Shown: positions 51,214 to 60,136, counted from the stretch's first letter. The stretch is DNA of 64,000 bases from SHLQ01 sp033344795 (GCA_033344795.1 JAWPMS010000001.1:4588001-4652000), one strand, 5' to 3'. Notes: generated by a model from the letters alone, not told the origin. A program made the numbers and translations.

Positions 51214-52710
51214 TCACCGCCGGACGTGCGGGTCCGATTGTCTGACGCGAGCGCGGACGGTATACACCGAGTCACCGGAGAGAACGCCGCCCCGCCCGAA
51301 GAGACGACCGAACTCCCAATTCGACAGTCCCAACTCTGGACGATTCAAGGCGTATTGCCCGTCGACCCATCGCGTGAAACCGTCGCCCACGAACGGGGCA
51401 TCGACATTGTCGAAGAAGGATGCCTTTTCGTCTGCGTCTTCGGAAACGAGACTCACGGCAAAACGAGGTGACAACCGGTTGAACAGTTCGACGGCGTGAT
51501 CGATCGAGTCGACGATTGCGAGTGTCACCTCCGGACTGTCTTCCCACTCCCACTCGCGACCGAGATCTTCTGCGGACAAGGTCGACGTCCTCGGCTCGAT
51601 GATCACACCGTCGGCACGGCCAATCGGTGCATCCTCGAACCAGCTCTTCGGAATTGCTCCGGCGTGCTCCTCGACGACGTGCAGCTTCGCGACCGCTCCA
51701 CGCGTCGTCCCGGCGCGTTCAAGAGCTTCGAGGAACGCTGGGACGAGACGCTCTGCGTCCGACTTCACGATGCAGCACGTGTTCAAGGTGTTGCACACCT
51801 TGCGGTCGAGGCTGTTCTCCACGGCGGCCGAGAACCGTCCGGTGTCGGCGGTCTCCCCCGCGACAATCCATGCTCCACCCGTGCCGTGAAGGCTGACGGA
51901 GATACCTGCCTGGCGGGCAACAGCGCCGAGCTGGGCCACCGCGCGACCGCTTCCCCGTGCCACCGCGAGTGCCAAGTTCTCATTCGAGAACATCGCATGT
52001 CCTGCAGATCGTTCCGCACTATCGACGAGACTCGCTGCGCCTGCTGGCAGGCCCGCCTCCGACAGTGCAGGGTCGAGCGCATGCTCGACGATGGCTCGCG
52101 CCGTTCCCAACGCGTCGCTGCCTATTCGAAACACCACCGAGTTTCCCGACCGAAGGACCCCGCAGGCATCGGCAAAAACGTTCGGACGTCCTTCGAACAC
52201 GAAACCGACAACTCCGAGTCCAGCTCGAACCTGCTCGATACTCCAGCCATCGTGTTCGACGCTGTCGACGACCGAGTTTCGGCCCGAGGGTTGGGACGCC
52301 CAGCCGCGCAACCCGGCAATCATGTCGGCTCGCATGGTGGAGGTGAGTTCGAGGCGAGTGGTGCTGCGCCCTTTCGCCTTCGCAGCGTCCATGTCCGCCC
52401 GATTGGCCGCGGCGATCGGGGCGAACGTCTCGGCGTTCGCCAGCCGGTCGGCAAACGCTTCGAAGAATGCGGAGATCGCCGCATCGGACACCGCACCCAT
52501 TGCCCCGAACGCTTCGGACGCACGATGCACCGCACCTGTTGACACGTCCCACACCGCCGCTGGGACATGCAACAGGTCACCGGTCGTTTGCACCACGATC
52601 AGCCGATCACCGGGCGCAAAGGCCTCGGCCAACTCCGAAGGGACGGTCGTGACCTGATTCCCCCCGTACACGATCGGCATCCCACTGGTCAGCTCGGTCA
52701 ACTCAGCCAT
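51214..52710 (-). CDS. proA: Glutamate-5-semialdehyde dehydrogenase ProA with N-terminal extension
   Basis: A 498-residue enzyme of proline biosynthesis that reduces gamma-glutamyl phosphate to the semialdehyde with NADPH. ProA core: GLVGFVFEGRPN-like GVVGFVFEGRPNV, the catalytic Cys in NTLNTCC, and VGDGFTRWVDGQYALNRPELGLSN at the end (partly quoted as GDGFTRWVDG). About 62 extra residues precede the core (GGNQVTTVPSELAEAFAPGDRLIVV region); E. coli ProA has 417 residues in all. ATG 52710 is the annotated start; SD is poor, and the extension may be translated from a different start. Divergent from murJ. Confidence 0.88.
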   Translation of the reverse strand: MAELTELTSGMPIVYGGNQVTTVPSELAEAFAPGDRLIVVQTTGDLLHVPAAVWDVSTGAVHRASEAFGAMGAVSDAAISAFFEAFADRLANAETFAPIAAANRADMDAAKAKGRSTTRLELTSTMRADMIAGLRGWASQPSGRNSVVDSVEHDGWSIEQVRAGLGVVGFVFEGRPNVFADACGVLRSGNSVVFRIGSDALGTARAIVEHALDPALSEAGLPAGAASLVDSAERSAGHAMFSNENLALAVARGSGRAVAQLGAVARQAGISVSLHGTGGAWIVAGETADTGRFSAAVENSLDRKVCNTLNTCCIVKSDAERLVPAFLEALERAGTTRGAVAKLHVVEEHAGAIPKSWFEDAPIGRADGVIIEPRTSTLSAEDLGREWEWEDSPEVTLAIVDSIDHAVELFNRLSPRFAVSLVSEDADEKASFFDNVDAPFVGDGFTRWVDGQYALNRPELGLSNWEFGRLFGRGGVLSGDSVYTVRARVRQSDPHVRR

Positions 52711-52757
52711 GATTGAACGCTAGCTGCGCCGACACACAAGTACCGTGGTCGAGGCTT

Positions 52758-54434
52758 ATGGCACGATCCCCTTCATCCCGCTCGGCATCCGCTCTCGTTG
52801 CGATCGGCATTCTCTTCTCACGGGTCGCCGGTGTTGTCCGCGAGATCGTGTTCAGCGCGTTCATGGGCGTCGGTGGTGCAGCAGATGCGTTCGGCTTCGC
52901 CACTCGGATTCCCAACGTGCTCCAGATGTTGCTCGGCGAAGGCACGCTCTCCGCATCATTCATTCCGGTGTATTCGGGAGAGTTGGAGAAGGATGAAGAA
53001 GAGGCTGGTCGCATCGCCAGCGCCGTTGCATCGTTGCTCGCACTCACGGCTGCGATCATCGTCATCCTGAGCTGGCTCTTTGCTCGCCAGATCACGTGGG
53101 CGATCATGCTTGGCCGAACAGACGATCCACGATTCGAGCTCACCGTCACTCTGTTGAGGATCATTTTTCCGTCTGCGGGATTGTTGGTGATGTCTGCCTG
53201 GTGTCTCGGCATTCTCAACAGCCACCGTCAATTCTTCCTCAGCTACGTCGCTCCGGTGCTGTGGAACATCGCTCAGATCTCCGCGGTTGTTATCGCAGCC
53301 TTGTTCTTCTCGGTTGGTGACACTTCGGGGCTGACGTCGGAAACGTTGAACGAAGACGTCGTCAATGTCGAAGTGCTCGGCGAGATCGCGAAAGTCGCGG
53401 CATGGGGTTTTCTTGCCGGCTCAGCTCTGCAATTCCTCGTGCAGGTGCCGAGCGTTCGAAGACTGGCTCGAGGTCTGAAGTTCGGCCTCGACAATAAACG
53501 CGAGGGCGTCCGCGAAGTGATCCGCCGATTTGGTGGTGCGGTGAGCGGGCGCGGCGTTATTCAGATCTCGGCGTTCGCTGACACGATTCTCGCTGGGGCG
53601 ATCACTACGGGCGCCGTCGCCGCACTCGTCAAAGCACAAATTCTCTACATCTTGCCCATCAGCCTTTTTGCGATCAGCATCGCTGCTTCGGAACTTCCCG
53701 AACTCAGTCGCCTGAAGAATCCCGAAGACATTCGGAAACGAGGCGAGAAGGGCTTTGCGCAGATCTGTTTCTTCGTGTCGTTCACCGCGCTCGCCTACGT
53801 TCTGCTCGGCGACAAGATCGTGGGCACGCTGCTGGAGCGCGGCGAGTTCAACAGTGACGACACCCTTCTCGTCTGGTTCACCCTTGGTGCGTACGCTTTG
53901 GGCTTGGTCCCATCCGCTGTCTCGCGACTCACGCAGAACACGCTGTGGTCCCAAGGCGACACGGCCGGGCCTGCGAAGGTGGCCCTCGTACGCGTGATCA
54001 TCGCCATTGCGATCGCAGCGACAGCAATGCAGTTCTTTGACCAGATCGGTACTGATGACGTTCGAGATCTTCTGCCCACGTTGTACGACGAGGGCACCCG
54101 CAACGACGCCCTGCGCTTCGGAGCGATGGGCATCACCCTCGGTTCGGCTGTAGCGGCCTGGGTGGAGGCGATCCTGCTCTGGCGCCTTGCAGACAAGGCG
54201 GTTCCAGGTGTCTCACCTCTCGCTCCCCTGCGCAAGTTGTTGCCCGCTCTCGGCGTCTCGGCAGTGGTTGCGCTCGCGATGCGGGTGGCCACGAATGACA
54301 TGTGGCCACCTCTGGCCGCCGTGCTGGCTGTTGGTCTTTCTGGACTGACGTACCTCGTCGTCTGCCGAGTACGTGGCGTCAAAGAAGTGGACCTCGTATT
54401 GGCTGGCCCACTTCGGCGCTTCCGATCGCAGTGA
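52758..54434 (+). CDS. murJ: Lipid II flippase MurJ
   Basis: A 558-residue MVF-family membrane protein with about 14 helices. Diagnostic: SRVAGVVREIVFSAFMG, GAADAFGFATRIPNVLQMLLGEGTLSASFIPVYS broken over helices 1-2, and FAISIAASELPELSRL. It flips lipid II for peptidoglycan synthesis. ATG 52758 follows GAGG at 5 nt; the TTG at 52713 is 15 codons earlier and would add a non-conserved leader. It stands divergent from proA and 42 nt before pspA. Confidence 0.93.
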   Translation: MARSPSSRSASALVAIGILFSRVAGVVREIVFSAFMGVGGAADAFGFATRIPNVLQMLLGEGTLSASFIPVYSGELEKDEEEAGRIASAVASLLALTAAIIVILSWLFARQITWAIMLGRTDDPRFELTVTLLRIIFPSAGLLVMSAWCLGILNSHRQFFLSYVAPVLWNIAQISAVVIAALFFSVGDTSGLTSETLNEDVVNVEVLGEIAKVAAWGFLAGSALQFLVQVPSVRRLARGLKFGLDNKREGVREVIRRFGGAVSGRGVIQISAFADTILAGAITTGAVAALVKAQILYILPISLFAISIAASELPELSRLKNPEDIRKRGEKGFAQICFFVSFTALAYVLLGDKIVGTLLERGEFNSDDTLLVWFTLGAYALGLVPSAVSRLTQNTLWSQGDTAGPAKVALVRVIIAIAIAATAMQFFDQIGTDDVRDLLPTLYDEGTRNDALRFGAMGITLGSAVAAWVEAILLWRLADKAVPGVSPLAPLRKLLPALGVSAVVALAMRVATNDMWPPLAAVLAVGLSGLTYLVVCRVRGVKEVDLVLAGPLRRFRSQ

Positions 54435-54476
54435 TTTCGCCCACACCAAGGGTGATGTTCGCACTACGATACGAGG

Positions 54477-55274
54477 ATGATCAATACGCTCAAGAAGTGG
54501 TGGAAATACCTGACGGCAAAGGCCGATTCAGAGTTCGAGAAGAACGCTGACCCAAAGATCCAGCTCGAGCAAGCCATCCGAGAGTCGAAGGAACAACATC
54601 AGCGCCTGAAGGAACAGGCCGCCAACGTCATCGCTCACCAAAAGCAGACGGAGATGCGCCTCGACAAGGCAATGGCCGAGCTCGAGAAGCTCACGGGCAA
54701 CGCTCGCCAGGCCGTGATGATGGCCGACGAAGCCATGCAGCGCGGCGACGAGGCCAAGGCCATTGAATACACGAGTGCGGCCGAAGCATTTGCTGGTCGT
54801 CTGATCGCCGTCGAGACCGAGGTCGAAGATCTCAAGGCCCTCCACCTTCAGGCCACACAGTCGGCCAACGAAGCAAAGAGCGCCGTTTCACAGAACTCTG
54901 ATCGTCTCCAGGCGAAGCTCTCCGAGCGCCAGAAGCTCCTCAGCCAGCTCGACCAGGCCAAGATGAAGGAGCAGATGAACGACGCCATGAGCTCGCTCGG
55001 CGAGACCGTCGGCGCCGATACGCCGTCGCTCGACCAGGTACGCGAGAAGATCGAGGGTCGCCTCGCCAAGGCGAACGCCACGTCAGACCTCAACTCGTCG
55101 TCGACCGAAGGACGTATGGCCGAAATCGAGGCCGCGATGAAGGGCACCGAAGCCAAGGCCCGTCTCGAACAACTCAAGTCGCAACTTGGTGTTGGCTCGG
55201 CACAGACCGCTGCTCCTGACACCGCAGCCACGACCGCCCCCGAAGAGGGTGGCACGACGGCCACGGCCGGCTGA
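54477..55274 (+). CDS. PspA/IM30 family protein
   Basis: A 265-residue mostly helical coiled-coil protein. The N-terminal amphipathic helix (MINTLKKWWKYLTAKADSEFE) and NADPKIQLEQAIRESKEQH match PspA/Vipp1, which binds stressed membranes. The C-terminal 50 residues are Ala/Thr/Gly-rich and unlike the family core. It lies between murJ and a second PspA-like gene, 3 nt apart, so they form one operon for envelope maintenance. Confidence 0.9.
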   Translation: MINTLKKWWKYLTAKADSEFEKNADPKIQLEQAIRESKEQHQRLKEQAANVIAHQKQTEMRLDKAMAELEKLTGNARQAVMMADEAMQRGDEAKAIEYTSAAEAFAGRLIAVETEVEDLKALHLQATQSANEAKSAVSQNSDRLQAKLSERQKLLSQLDQAKMKEQMNDAMSSLGETVGADTPSLDQVREKIEGRLAKANATSDLNSSSTEGRMAEIEAAMKGTEAKARLEQLKSQLGVGSAQTAAPDTAATTAPEEGGTTATAG

Positions 55275-55277
55275 ACC

Positions 55278-55976
55278 GTGACACCCGAGCAGGTCCGGGC
55301 TCTTCGCGAGTCCGCCACCAACATCATCGCCCACGAGAAGCAGCTCGAAGGCCAGCGCACCAAGCTGTACGACGAGCTCGAAAAGGTGAGTACCAGCGCC
55401 CGGCAGGCCGTGATGATGGCCGAAGAGGCCTCACGTTCGGGCGATGCCGAGAAGGCCGCTCGCTTCAACGAATCGGCCGAGATCTTGTCGCAGCAGATCG
55501 TGGCAATCGACACCCAAATCGCCGCGATCGACATCGAGTTGATCGAGGCGAGCCAAGCCTCAGAAGAAGCGAAGTCGATTGCATCGGACTCCGCCATCGC
55601 GATGACGCAGATGAAGACCAAGGGCGCGGAGCTTCGTGCTGACTTCGAACGGGCCAAGATGGCTGAAGCCTCGCTCGAAGCCACCGGGGCGCCCTCATTC
55701 GACGAGGTGAAGGGCAAAATCGGAGATCGCGTGGCGAAGGCCGAGGCGATGGCCGAACTCGCTGACGTGGAGGGTGAGACTGCGCTCGCCGGGGCGACGG
55801 CAATGGTCGAGCAGGCCGCCATCGAGTCTCGTGCTGCCGCCAAACTCGCAGAGATTCGCTCGCAGATGGGCGTTTCCGCTGAGCGACAGCCTCACACTTC
55901 GGTAGAAGGCTCGACGGACTCCGACGACGATTCCCCATCGGAACCTCCTTCCGACGCCGAGCCCCCGTCGAGCTGA
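55278..55976 (+). CDS. Second PspA-like coiled-coil protein, N-terminal helix missing
   Basis: A 232-residue protein beginning at a GTG 3 nt after the first pspA gene. It matches that paralogue from NIIAHEKQLEGQRTKLYDELEK onwards (ARQAVMMAEEASRSGDAEKAARF versus the first copy's ARQAVMMADEAMQRGDEAKAIEY). It lacks the N-terminal membrane-binding amphipathic helix and the first coiled-coil segment, and has an acidic Ser/Pro-rich end. Perhaps it co-assembles with the full PspA as a modulator. Result of a tandem duplication. Confidence 0.82.
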   Translation: MTPEQVRALRESATNIIAHEKQLEGQRTKLYDELEKVSTSARQAVMMAEEASRSGDAEKAARFNESAEILSQQIVAIDTQIAAIDIELIEASQASEEAKSIASDSAIAMTQMKTKGAELRADFERAKMAEASLEATGAPSFDEVKGKIGDRVAKAEAMAELADVEGETALAGATAMVEQAAIESRAAAKLAEIRSQMGVSAERQPHTSVEGSTDSDDDSPSEPPSDAEPPSS

Positions 55977-56019
55977 TCACCACTCGACGTAGTACCAGAG
56001 CCGCGACATACTGTGGAGC

Positions 56020-56877
56020 GTGGTAGGAGGCCGACAAACGAACCGTCGACTGCCACTTTGCGCGCTCATGCTCATGATCGTGACCGCGCTGGTCATGCTG
56101 ACAGCTCCTCCCGCGAGCGCGCAGGAAGAGTCGGAGATCGTCGTGGACGGATCGAGGGCAACGGTCACCGTCGTCGCCGCTGGACCAATTTCATCCGGCG
56201 AGGGCGCGCCCGGAGCGCTTCCCTACTGGCCGTACACCTGCCATTGGGACCAGGTTTTTGCCAATAGCGAAGTGATCCTTGGCCCGTCGAACGGTCCGAT
56301 CCCCGGTCACCGGTACTTCCTTCGATGCATCCCCGATGAGGGCAGCGGGCTCGATCCCATTGGCGAGTTCGTGGTTTACGACCCCCTTGATCCGGTTCCG
56401 GGTTTCGCCGCAGTGACTTCGCTCGAGATTCGCGATTTCGCTCGAGACTTCGTCCAACCGAACCCCTTGCTCGTTGGGATCAGTCCAGATGGCGTGCAGA
56501 TCACCGGCGTCGAGACCTGGTTCTGGCCCGATGGCTCGATCGCAGCTGTTCAGGCAAGCGCCAATGCGAACGGGCTGACGGTGACCGTCGAGGCTCGCTA
56601 CCGTGGGACCAGTTTCGACCTGGGTGTGGAGGGCGTCGACCCGCTTGTCTGCACCGAACAGCGAATCTGGGTCGGCGGATCAGAGGACACCGACTGTGCC
56701 CACACCTATCTCAACCAGGCAGAAGAGGTCACCATCGATGCAACCAGCGAGTGGGACTTCGTGTGGTGGGACAATGCTGCGCAGCCGGTTCCGGCGCTGT
56801 TCGAGACCATCTTTCCCGCAGAGGCACTCGATGTCGAGATCATCGATCTCGAAGCGGTGATCACCAACAGCCGATGA
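56020..56877 (+). CDS. Secreted protein of unknown function
   Basis: A 285-residue exported protein. A signal peptide (positively charged RQTNRRLP, then LCALMLMIVTALVMLTAPPASA) ends near residue 34. The mature part is rich in beta-strand patterns and has Cys in TCHWDQ, RYFLRCIP, LVCTEQ and DTDCAH, which could pair into two disulfides. I recognise no catalytic motif. The GTG at 56020 has a modest upstream GGAG (56015-56018); an internal ATG cluster in the signal peptide could also serve. It follows the pspA genes by 43 nt. Confidence 0.7.
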   Translation: MVGGRQTNRRLPLCALMLMIVTALVMLTAPPASAQEESEIVVDGSRATVTVVAAGPISSGEGAPGALPYWPYTCHWDQVFANSEVILGPSNGPIPGHRYFLRCIPDEGSGLDPIGEFVVYDPLDPVPGFAAVTSLEIRDFARDFVQPNPLLVGISPDGVQITGVETWFWPDGSIAAVQASANANGLTVTVEARYRGTSFDLGVEGVDPLVCTEQRIWVGGSEDTDCAHTYLNQAEEVTIDATSEWDFVWWDNAAQPVPALFETIFPAEALDVEIIDLEAVITNSR

Positions 56878-56905
56878 TTCGTTGCTCCGGATCGTCCGTC
56901 TCTGG

Positions 56906-57997
56906 CTAGGCGAGCACGACCAGGTCGTCAACGTGGATCACAACGCCGGCGGTATCTCCGGCTCCATCCGCAGCTGAAGCGAGCCCGGCGAGCTCCTCGG
57001 AGCTAGTGCGGGTGATTCCTTTCGCAAAGACCACACCGTCAGGGTCGGCGACATCTACTGGATCTCGTTTCTCGAACGATCCGTCAATGCTGCTGACACC
57101 GACGGCCAAGAGGGAGCGTCCTCCCTGTTCCAGCGCCCGTCGCGCCCCCGCATCGACCGTGATGGAAGCAACTGCCGGCATGGCGAAGCCGATCCACAGT
57201 TTGCGCGCGGACAACGTGGTCGGTCGAGCGTTGACCGTGGTGCCCACCGCGTCGGTGCCGGAAGCCGCGTCGCTGATCACGCCTGGACGCGAGGCATTCG
57301 CGATGACGGTTCGCACTCCGGACCAGGCGGCAATTCGAGCTGCGGTCAGTTTCGAGGCCATTCCACCAGATCCTCGGACCGTGCCTGCTCCACCTACAAC
57401 CGAGTCCACGAGCTGATCGAACTCGGCGACTTCCTCGATGAGCGAAGCGCTTGGGTCAACCCGAGGGTCCGCCGTGAGTACCCCGTCCGTATCGGTGAGC
57501 AGGATCAGTACGTCGGCCGAGATCAGGTGTGCGACGAGCGCTGCGATCCGATCGTTGTCGCCATAACGAATCTCTGCATCGGTGACGGCGTCATTTTCGT
57601 TGATGAGCGGAACCACACCGAGCTCGTGCAACTTTGTGAGGGTCGAGCGCGCGTGGAGATACTGTGCTCGATCGCCAAAGTTGTGAGGTGCAAGAAGAAT
57701 CTGACCCACGATCAGACCCTGGTCGCTCAACGCCTCGGCCCAGGTTCGCAACAGTTCTGGCTGCCCGATCGATGACATGGCCTGCAGCGAGACCGCATCG
57801 CTGGGCCGGTCGGCTGCAGATATGCCAAGGACAGGGAGGCCGGCGGCGATTGCCCCGGAGGTCACGATGGTGACCTCGTGCCCGGCATGACGGAGCGTCG
57901 CCACCTCTGAAGTGACCTTTTCGATCACCGCGACGTCGATCACACCAGCTTCGTCGGTCAGCGACGACGTACCGATCTTCACGACGATTCGACTCAC
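56906..57997 (-). CDS. proB: Glutamate 5-kinase ProB with PUA domain
   Basis: A 363-residue enzyme that phosphorylates glutamate for proline synthesis. N-terminal kinase: VVKIGTSSLTD, VTSGAIAAGLPVLG, PLINENDAVTDAEIRYGDND and GSGGMASKLTAARIA. C-terminal PUA domain: VDAGARRALEQGGRSLLAVGV and VFAKGITRTSSEELA. The GTG start overlaps the obgE stop (GTGA). In many actinobacteria proA follows directly; here proA lies 4.2 kb away beyond a set of opposite-strand genes. Confidence 0.95.
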   Translation of the reverse strand: MSRIVVKIGTSSLTDEAGVIDVAVIEKVTSEVATLRHAGHEVTIVTSGAIAAGLPVLGISAADRPSDAVSLQAMSSIGQPELLRTWAEALSDQGLIVGQILLAPHNFGDRAQYLHARSTLTKLHELGVVPLINENDAVTDAEIRYGDNDRIAALVAHLISADVLILLTDTDGVLTADPRVDPSASLIEEVAEFDQLVDSVVGGAGTVRGSGGMASKLTAARIAAWSGVRTVIANASRPGVISDAASGTDAVGTTVNARPTTLSARKLWIGFAMPAVASITVDAGARRALEQGGRSLLAVGVSSIDGSFEKRDPVDVADPDGVVFAKGITRTSSEELAGLASAADGAGDTAGVVIHVDDLVVLA

Positions 57998-59250
57998 CCG
58001 TCCTCCTCGTATTCAAAGGAGAGGTCGCCGATGTGCACCAGATCACCTTCGCGAGCGCCCGCTGCGCGCAGCGCCTTGTTGACACCGAGCGAGTCGAGGC
58101 GATTCTGTGCGTGTTCAAGGGCACCCGGCTCGGTCAGATCGCTCAGTCGAACAGCTCGAAGCGCGGCTCGCCCGTGCACGACGTATTGGTCCTCGGCCGT
58201 GCGTTCAACCGAGATCGTCTCGGCGACTGGACGGTGGATGACGATCTCGGTGTCATCGATCTCCGCCTGCTCGGCGCGAACCTGTTTCACCGCGTCAGCC
58301 ATGAGGCCAAGCAGCTGGGGCAACCCGGCGCCGGTTATCGAAGAGATCTGCAATCCGTTGAAATCGGGGTCGTCCTCGACCATGTCGGCCTTGGAACCGA
58401 CCACGATTCGCGGACGGTCGAGAAGGTCGGGCTGGTATGCCTCGAGCTCGCGCAACAGCGCCTTTTCTTGATCCGCAGCGCTCACTTGGTCCCACGGGGC
58501 CAGGTCGAGCATGATCAACAGCACCCGCGCACGTTCGACGTGGCGCAAGAACTGGTGTCCGAGGCCCTTGCCTTCTGCGGCGCCTTCGATGAGCCCGGGG
58601 ATGTCGGCCACGACCATTTCGAACTCGTCGTTGTCATCATCGATGCGTACAACCCCCAGATTCGGTTCGAGGGTGGTGAACGGATAGTTCGCAATCTTTG
58701 GTTTTGCTGCAGAAATGCGCGAGATGAGCGTGCTCTTGCCAACGTTTGGAAAACCAACGAGAGCGACGTCGGCAACAAGTTTGAGTTCGAGCCGCAGCCA
58801 ACGTTCTTCGCCCTCTTCACCTTGCTCGGCAAACGCAGGTGCTCGACGGTTGTTCGACAAGAACTTGGCGTTTCCCTTGCCGCCGATTCCTCCTGCTGCA
58901 GCGAGAAATCTGTCGCCGTGGTGCGTCAGATCAGCGAGCTGGTTCCCATCGAAGTCGTAAATGATGGTTCCCTCGGGCACCTTCACCTCGACGTCGTCGG
59001 CGCTGCTGCCGTGTTTCTTGTTGCCACTACCGTGTTTGCCGCTCTTGGCCTTGCGATGCGGGTGGTCGCGAAACGCGAGAAGAGAAGCCGAGTTGTGGTC
59101 GGCGACCAGCCAGATGGTTCCGCCATTGCCACCGTCGCCTCCATCGGGGCCACCCTTGGAGACGTGGGCTTCCCGGCGGAAGGACACACAGCCCGCACCA
59201 CCGCTGCCACCTTCGACATTGATGTTGCACTCATCAACAAAATTTGACAT
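57994..59250 (-). CDS. obgE: GTPase ObgE/CgtA
   Basis: A 418-residue Obg GTPase, needed for ribosome assembly and stress control. Obg domain: DECNINVEGGSGGAGCVSFRREAHV and GGKGNAKFLS. G domain: VGFPNVGKST (G1), ADIPGLIEGA (G3), GSKAD (G4) and ISSITGAG (G5). C-terminal OCT-like domain ends with HIGDLSFEYEEDG. Downstream of rpmA with an unusual 256-nt gap that carries the ACTTCCG hairpins. Confidence 0.96.
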   Translation of the reverse strand: MSNFVDECNINVEGGSGGAGCVSFRREAHVSKGGPDGGDGGNGGTIWLVADHNSASLLAFRDHPHRKAKSGKHGSGNKKHGSSADDVEVKVPEGTIIYDFDGNQLADLTHHGDRFLAAAGGIGGKGNAKFLSNNRRAPAFAEQGEEGEERWLRLELKLVADVALVGFPNVGKSTLISRISAAKPKIANYPFTTLEPNLGVVRIDDDNDEFEMVVADIPGLIEGAAEGKGLGHQFLRHVERARVLLIMLDLAPWDQVSAADQEKALLRELEAYQPDLLDRPRIVVGSKADMVEDDPDFNGLQISSITGAGLPQLLGLMADAVKQVRAEQAEIDDTEIVIHRPVAETISVERTAEDQYVVHGRAALRAVRLSDLTEPGALEHAQNRLDSLGVNKALRAAGAREGDLVHIGDLSFEYEEDG

Positions 59251-59256
59251 TTACAC

Positions 59257-59335
59257 CTCGACACTTCCGGTCGAGATCTCCCAGACGTCGGGACTTCCGC
59301 CCGACATATCGCACCGGTCGGGACTTCCGCCCGAC
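59257..59335. repeat. Three hairpin repeats with constant ACTTCCG loop, period 30 nt
   Basis: Copies: CTCGAC-ACTTCCG-GTCGAG (59257-59275), GTCGGG-ACTTCCG-CCCGAC (59287-59305) and the same again (59317-59335). The 7-nt loop is invariant while both stem arms change together, keeping six base pairs. Starts are exactly 30 nt apart. They lie between rpmA and obgE, in the leader of obgE. Not a CRISPR: no 28-37 nt direct repeat or unique spacers. A fourth copy is at 60118-60136. Confidence 0.8.
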
Positions 59336-59506
59336 ATCCGCGGAGTTCGACATGGTCGCTACGCGAGCTTCGCTTCCCTCTCGCCGGAGGCGTCCACTCT
59401 GTGCGTATACAGACACTTGGGGGAACCCTTCCGAGCGCGAGAGATCAGGCGGGTGGATGCCTACCGCAATTGCTACGCCCACAAACATGGGCGTGATCGT
59501 AGTGCT

Positions 59507-59758
59507 CTAATCCGTAAGGATGTCGACGAGCTTGCGACCGTTTCGCGAGCCGAACTTCACCTTGCCGTCGGCGGTTGCGAAGAGCGTGTCGTCGCCACCG
59601 CGGCCAACGTTGTGGCCGGGATGGAACTTGGTGCCACGCTGTCGAACGAGAATCGAGCCCGCGGTCACTGCGCCGCCGTCGAATACCTTGACGCCGAGGC
59701 GTTGTGCGTTTGAGTCACGACCGTTCCGTGTGGAACCGCCGCCCTTGGTCTTTGACAT
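59507..59758 (-). CDS. rpmA: 50S ribosomal protein L27
   Basis: An 83-residue L27. MSKTKGGGSTRNGRDSNAQRLGVKVFDGG and VRQRGTKFHPGHNVGRGGDDTLFA (landmarks GGGSTRNGRDS and HPGHNVG) are conserved. It sits at the peptidyl-transferase centre. The frame runs to 59836 but the homology and an AAGGAGCT site (59763-59768 side) place the start at 59758. It follows rplU by 20 nt. Confidence 0.96.
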   Translation of the reverse strand: MSKTKGGGSTRNGRDSNAQRLGVKVFDGGAVTAGSILVRQRGTKFHPGHNVGRGGDDTLFATADGKVKFGSRNGRKLVDILTD

Positions 59759-59778
59759 GATGAGCTCCTTAGCGGGGT

Positions 59779-60087
59779 TCAGCCAGCCTTGATCGAGGTG
59801 ACCTCGATACGGCTGATCGCTTGACGATGACCCCAACGCTTGCGCTGGTTGGACTTGTTCTTGTAATCGAACCCATGGATCTTTGGACCACGAGTGTCTT
59901 CGATGACTTTGATCCCGACGCTGGCTTTCGAGAGCTGATCGGGCGTTGCGAGGACGGTGTCTCCATCGACGACGAGAATTGGAGTGAGCGTCTCGGTTGC
60001 GTCGACATCGCCAATACGGTTGACGTCGAGGTACTGGCCCTCTTCGACGCGGTACTGGCGACCGCCAGTTTTAATCACGGCATACAT
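59779..60087 (-). CDS. rplU: 50S ribosomal protein L21
   Basis: A 102-residue L21: MYAVIKTGGRQYRVEEGQ at the start and YKNKSNQRKRWGHRQ near the end are diagnostic; it binds 23S rRNA. First gene of the rplU-rpmA-obgE-proB run. A copy of the ACTTCCG hairpin lies 31 nt upstream, in the gap shared with the divergent ABC exporter. Confidence 0.97.
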   Translation of the reverse strand: MYAVIKTGGRQYRVEEGQYLDVNRIGDVDATETLTPILVVDGDTVLATPDQLSKASVGIKVIEDTRGPKIHGFDYKNKSNQRKRWGHRQAISRIEVTSIKAG

Positions 60088-60117
60088 GCAAGCAAGCGTA
60101 TCTTGGCGCGACGACTT

Positions 60118-60136
60118 CTCGACACTTCCGGTCGAG
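60118..60136. repeat. Fourth copy of the ACTTCCG-loop hairpin
   Basis: CTCGAC-ACTTCCG-GTCGAG, identical to the copy at 59257-59275, followed by ATCCGCGGA as after the copy at 59317. It lies between the divergent rplU and ABC ATPase genes, where it may mark a mobile or regulatory short repeat. Confidence 0.75.

Noticed and set aside
59257..59335. CRISPR array
   Set aside because: Three 19-nt hairpins with 11-nt gaps and no unique spacers; stems differ between copies. Better described as a short hairpin repeat.
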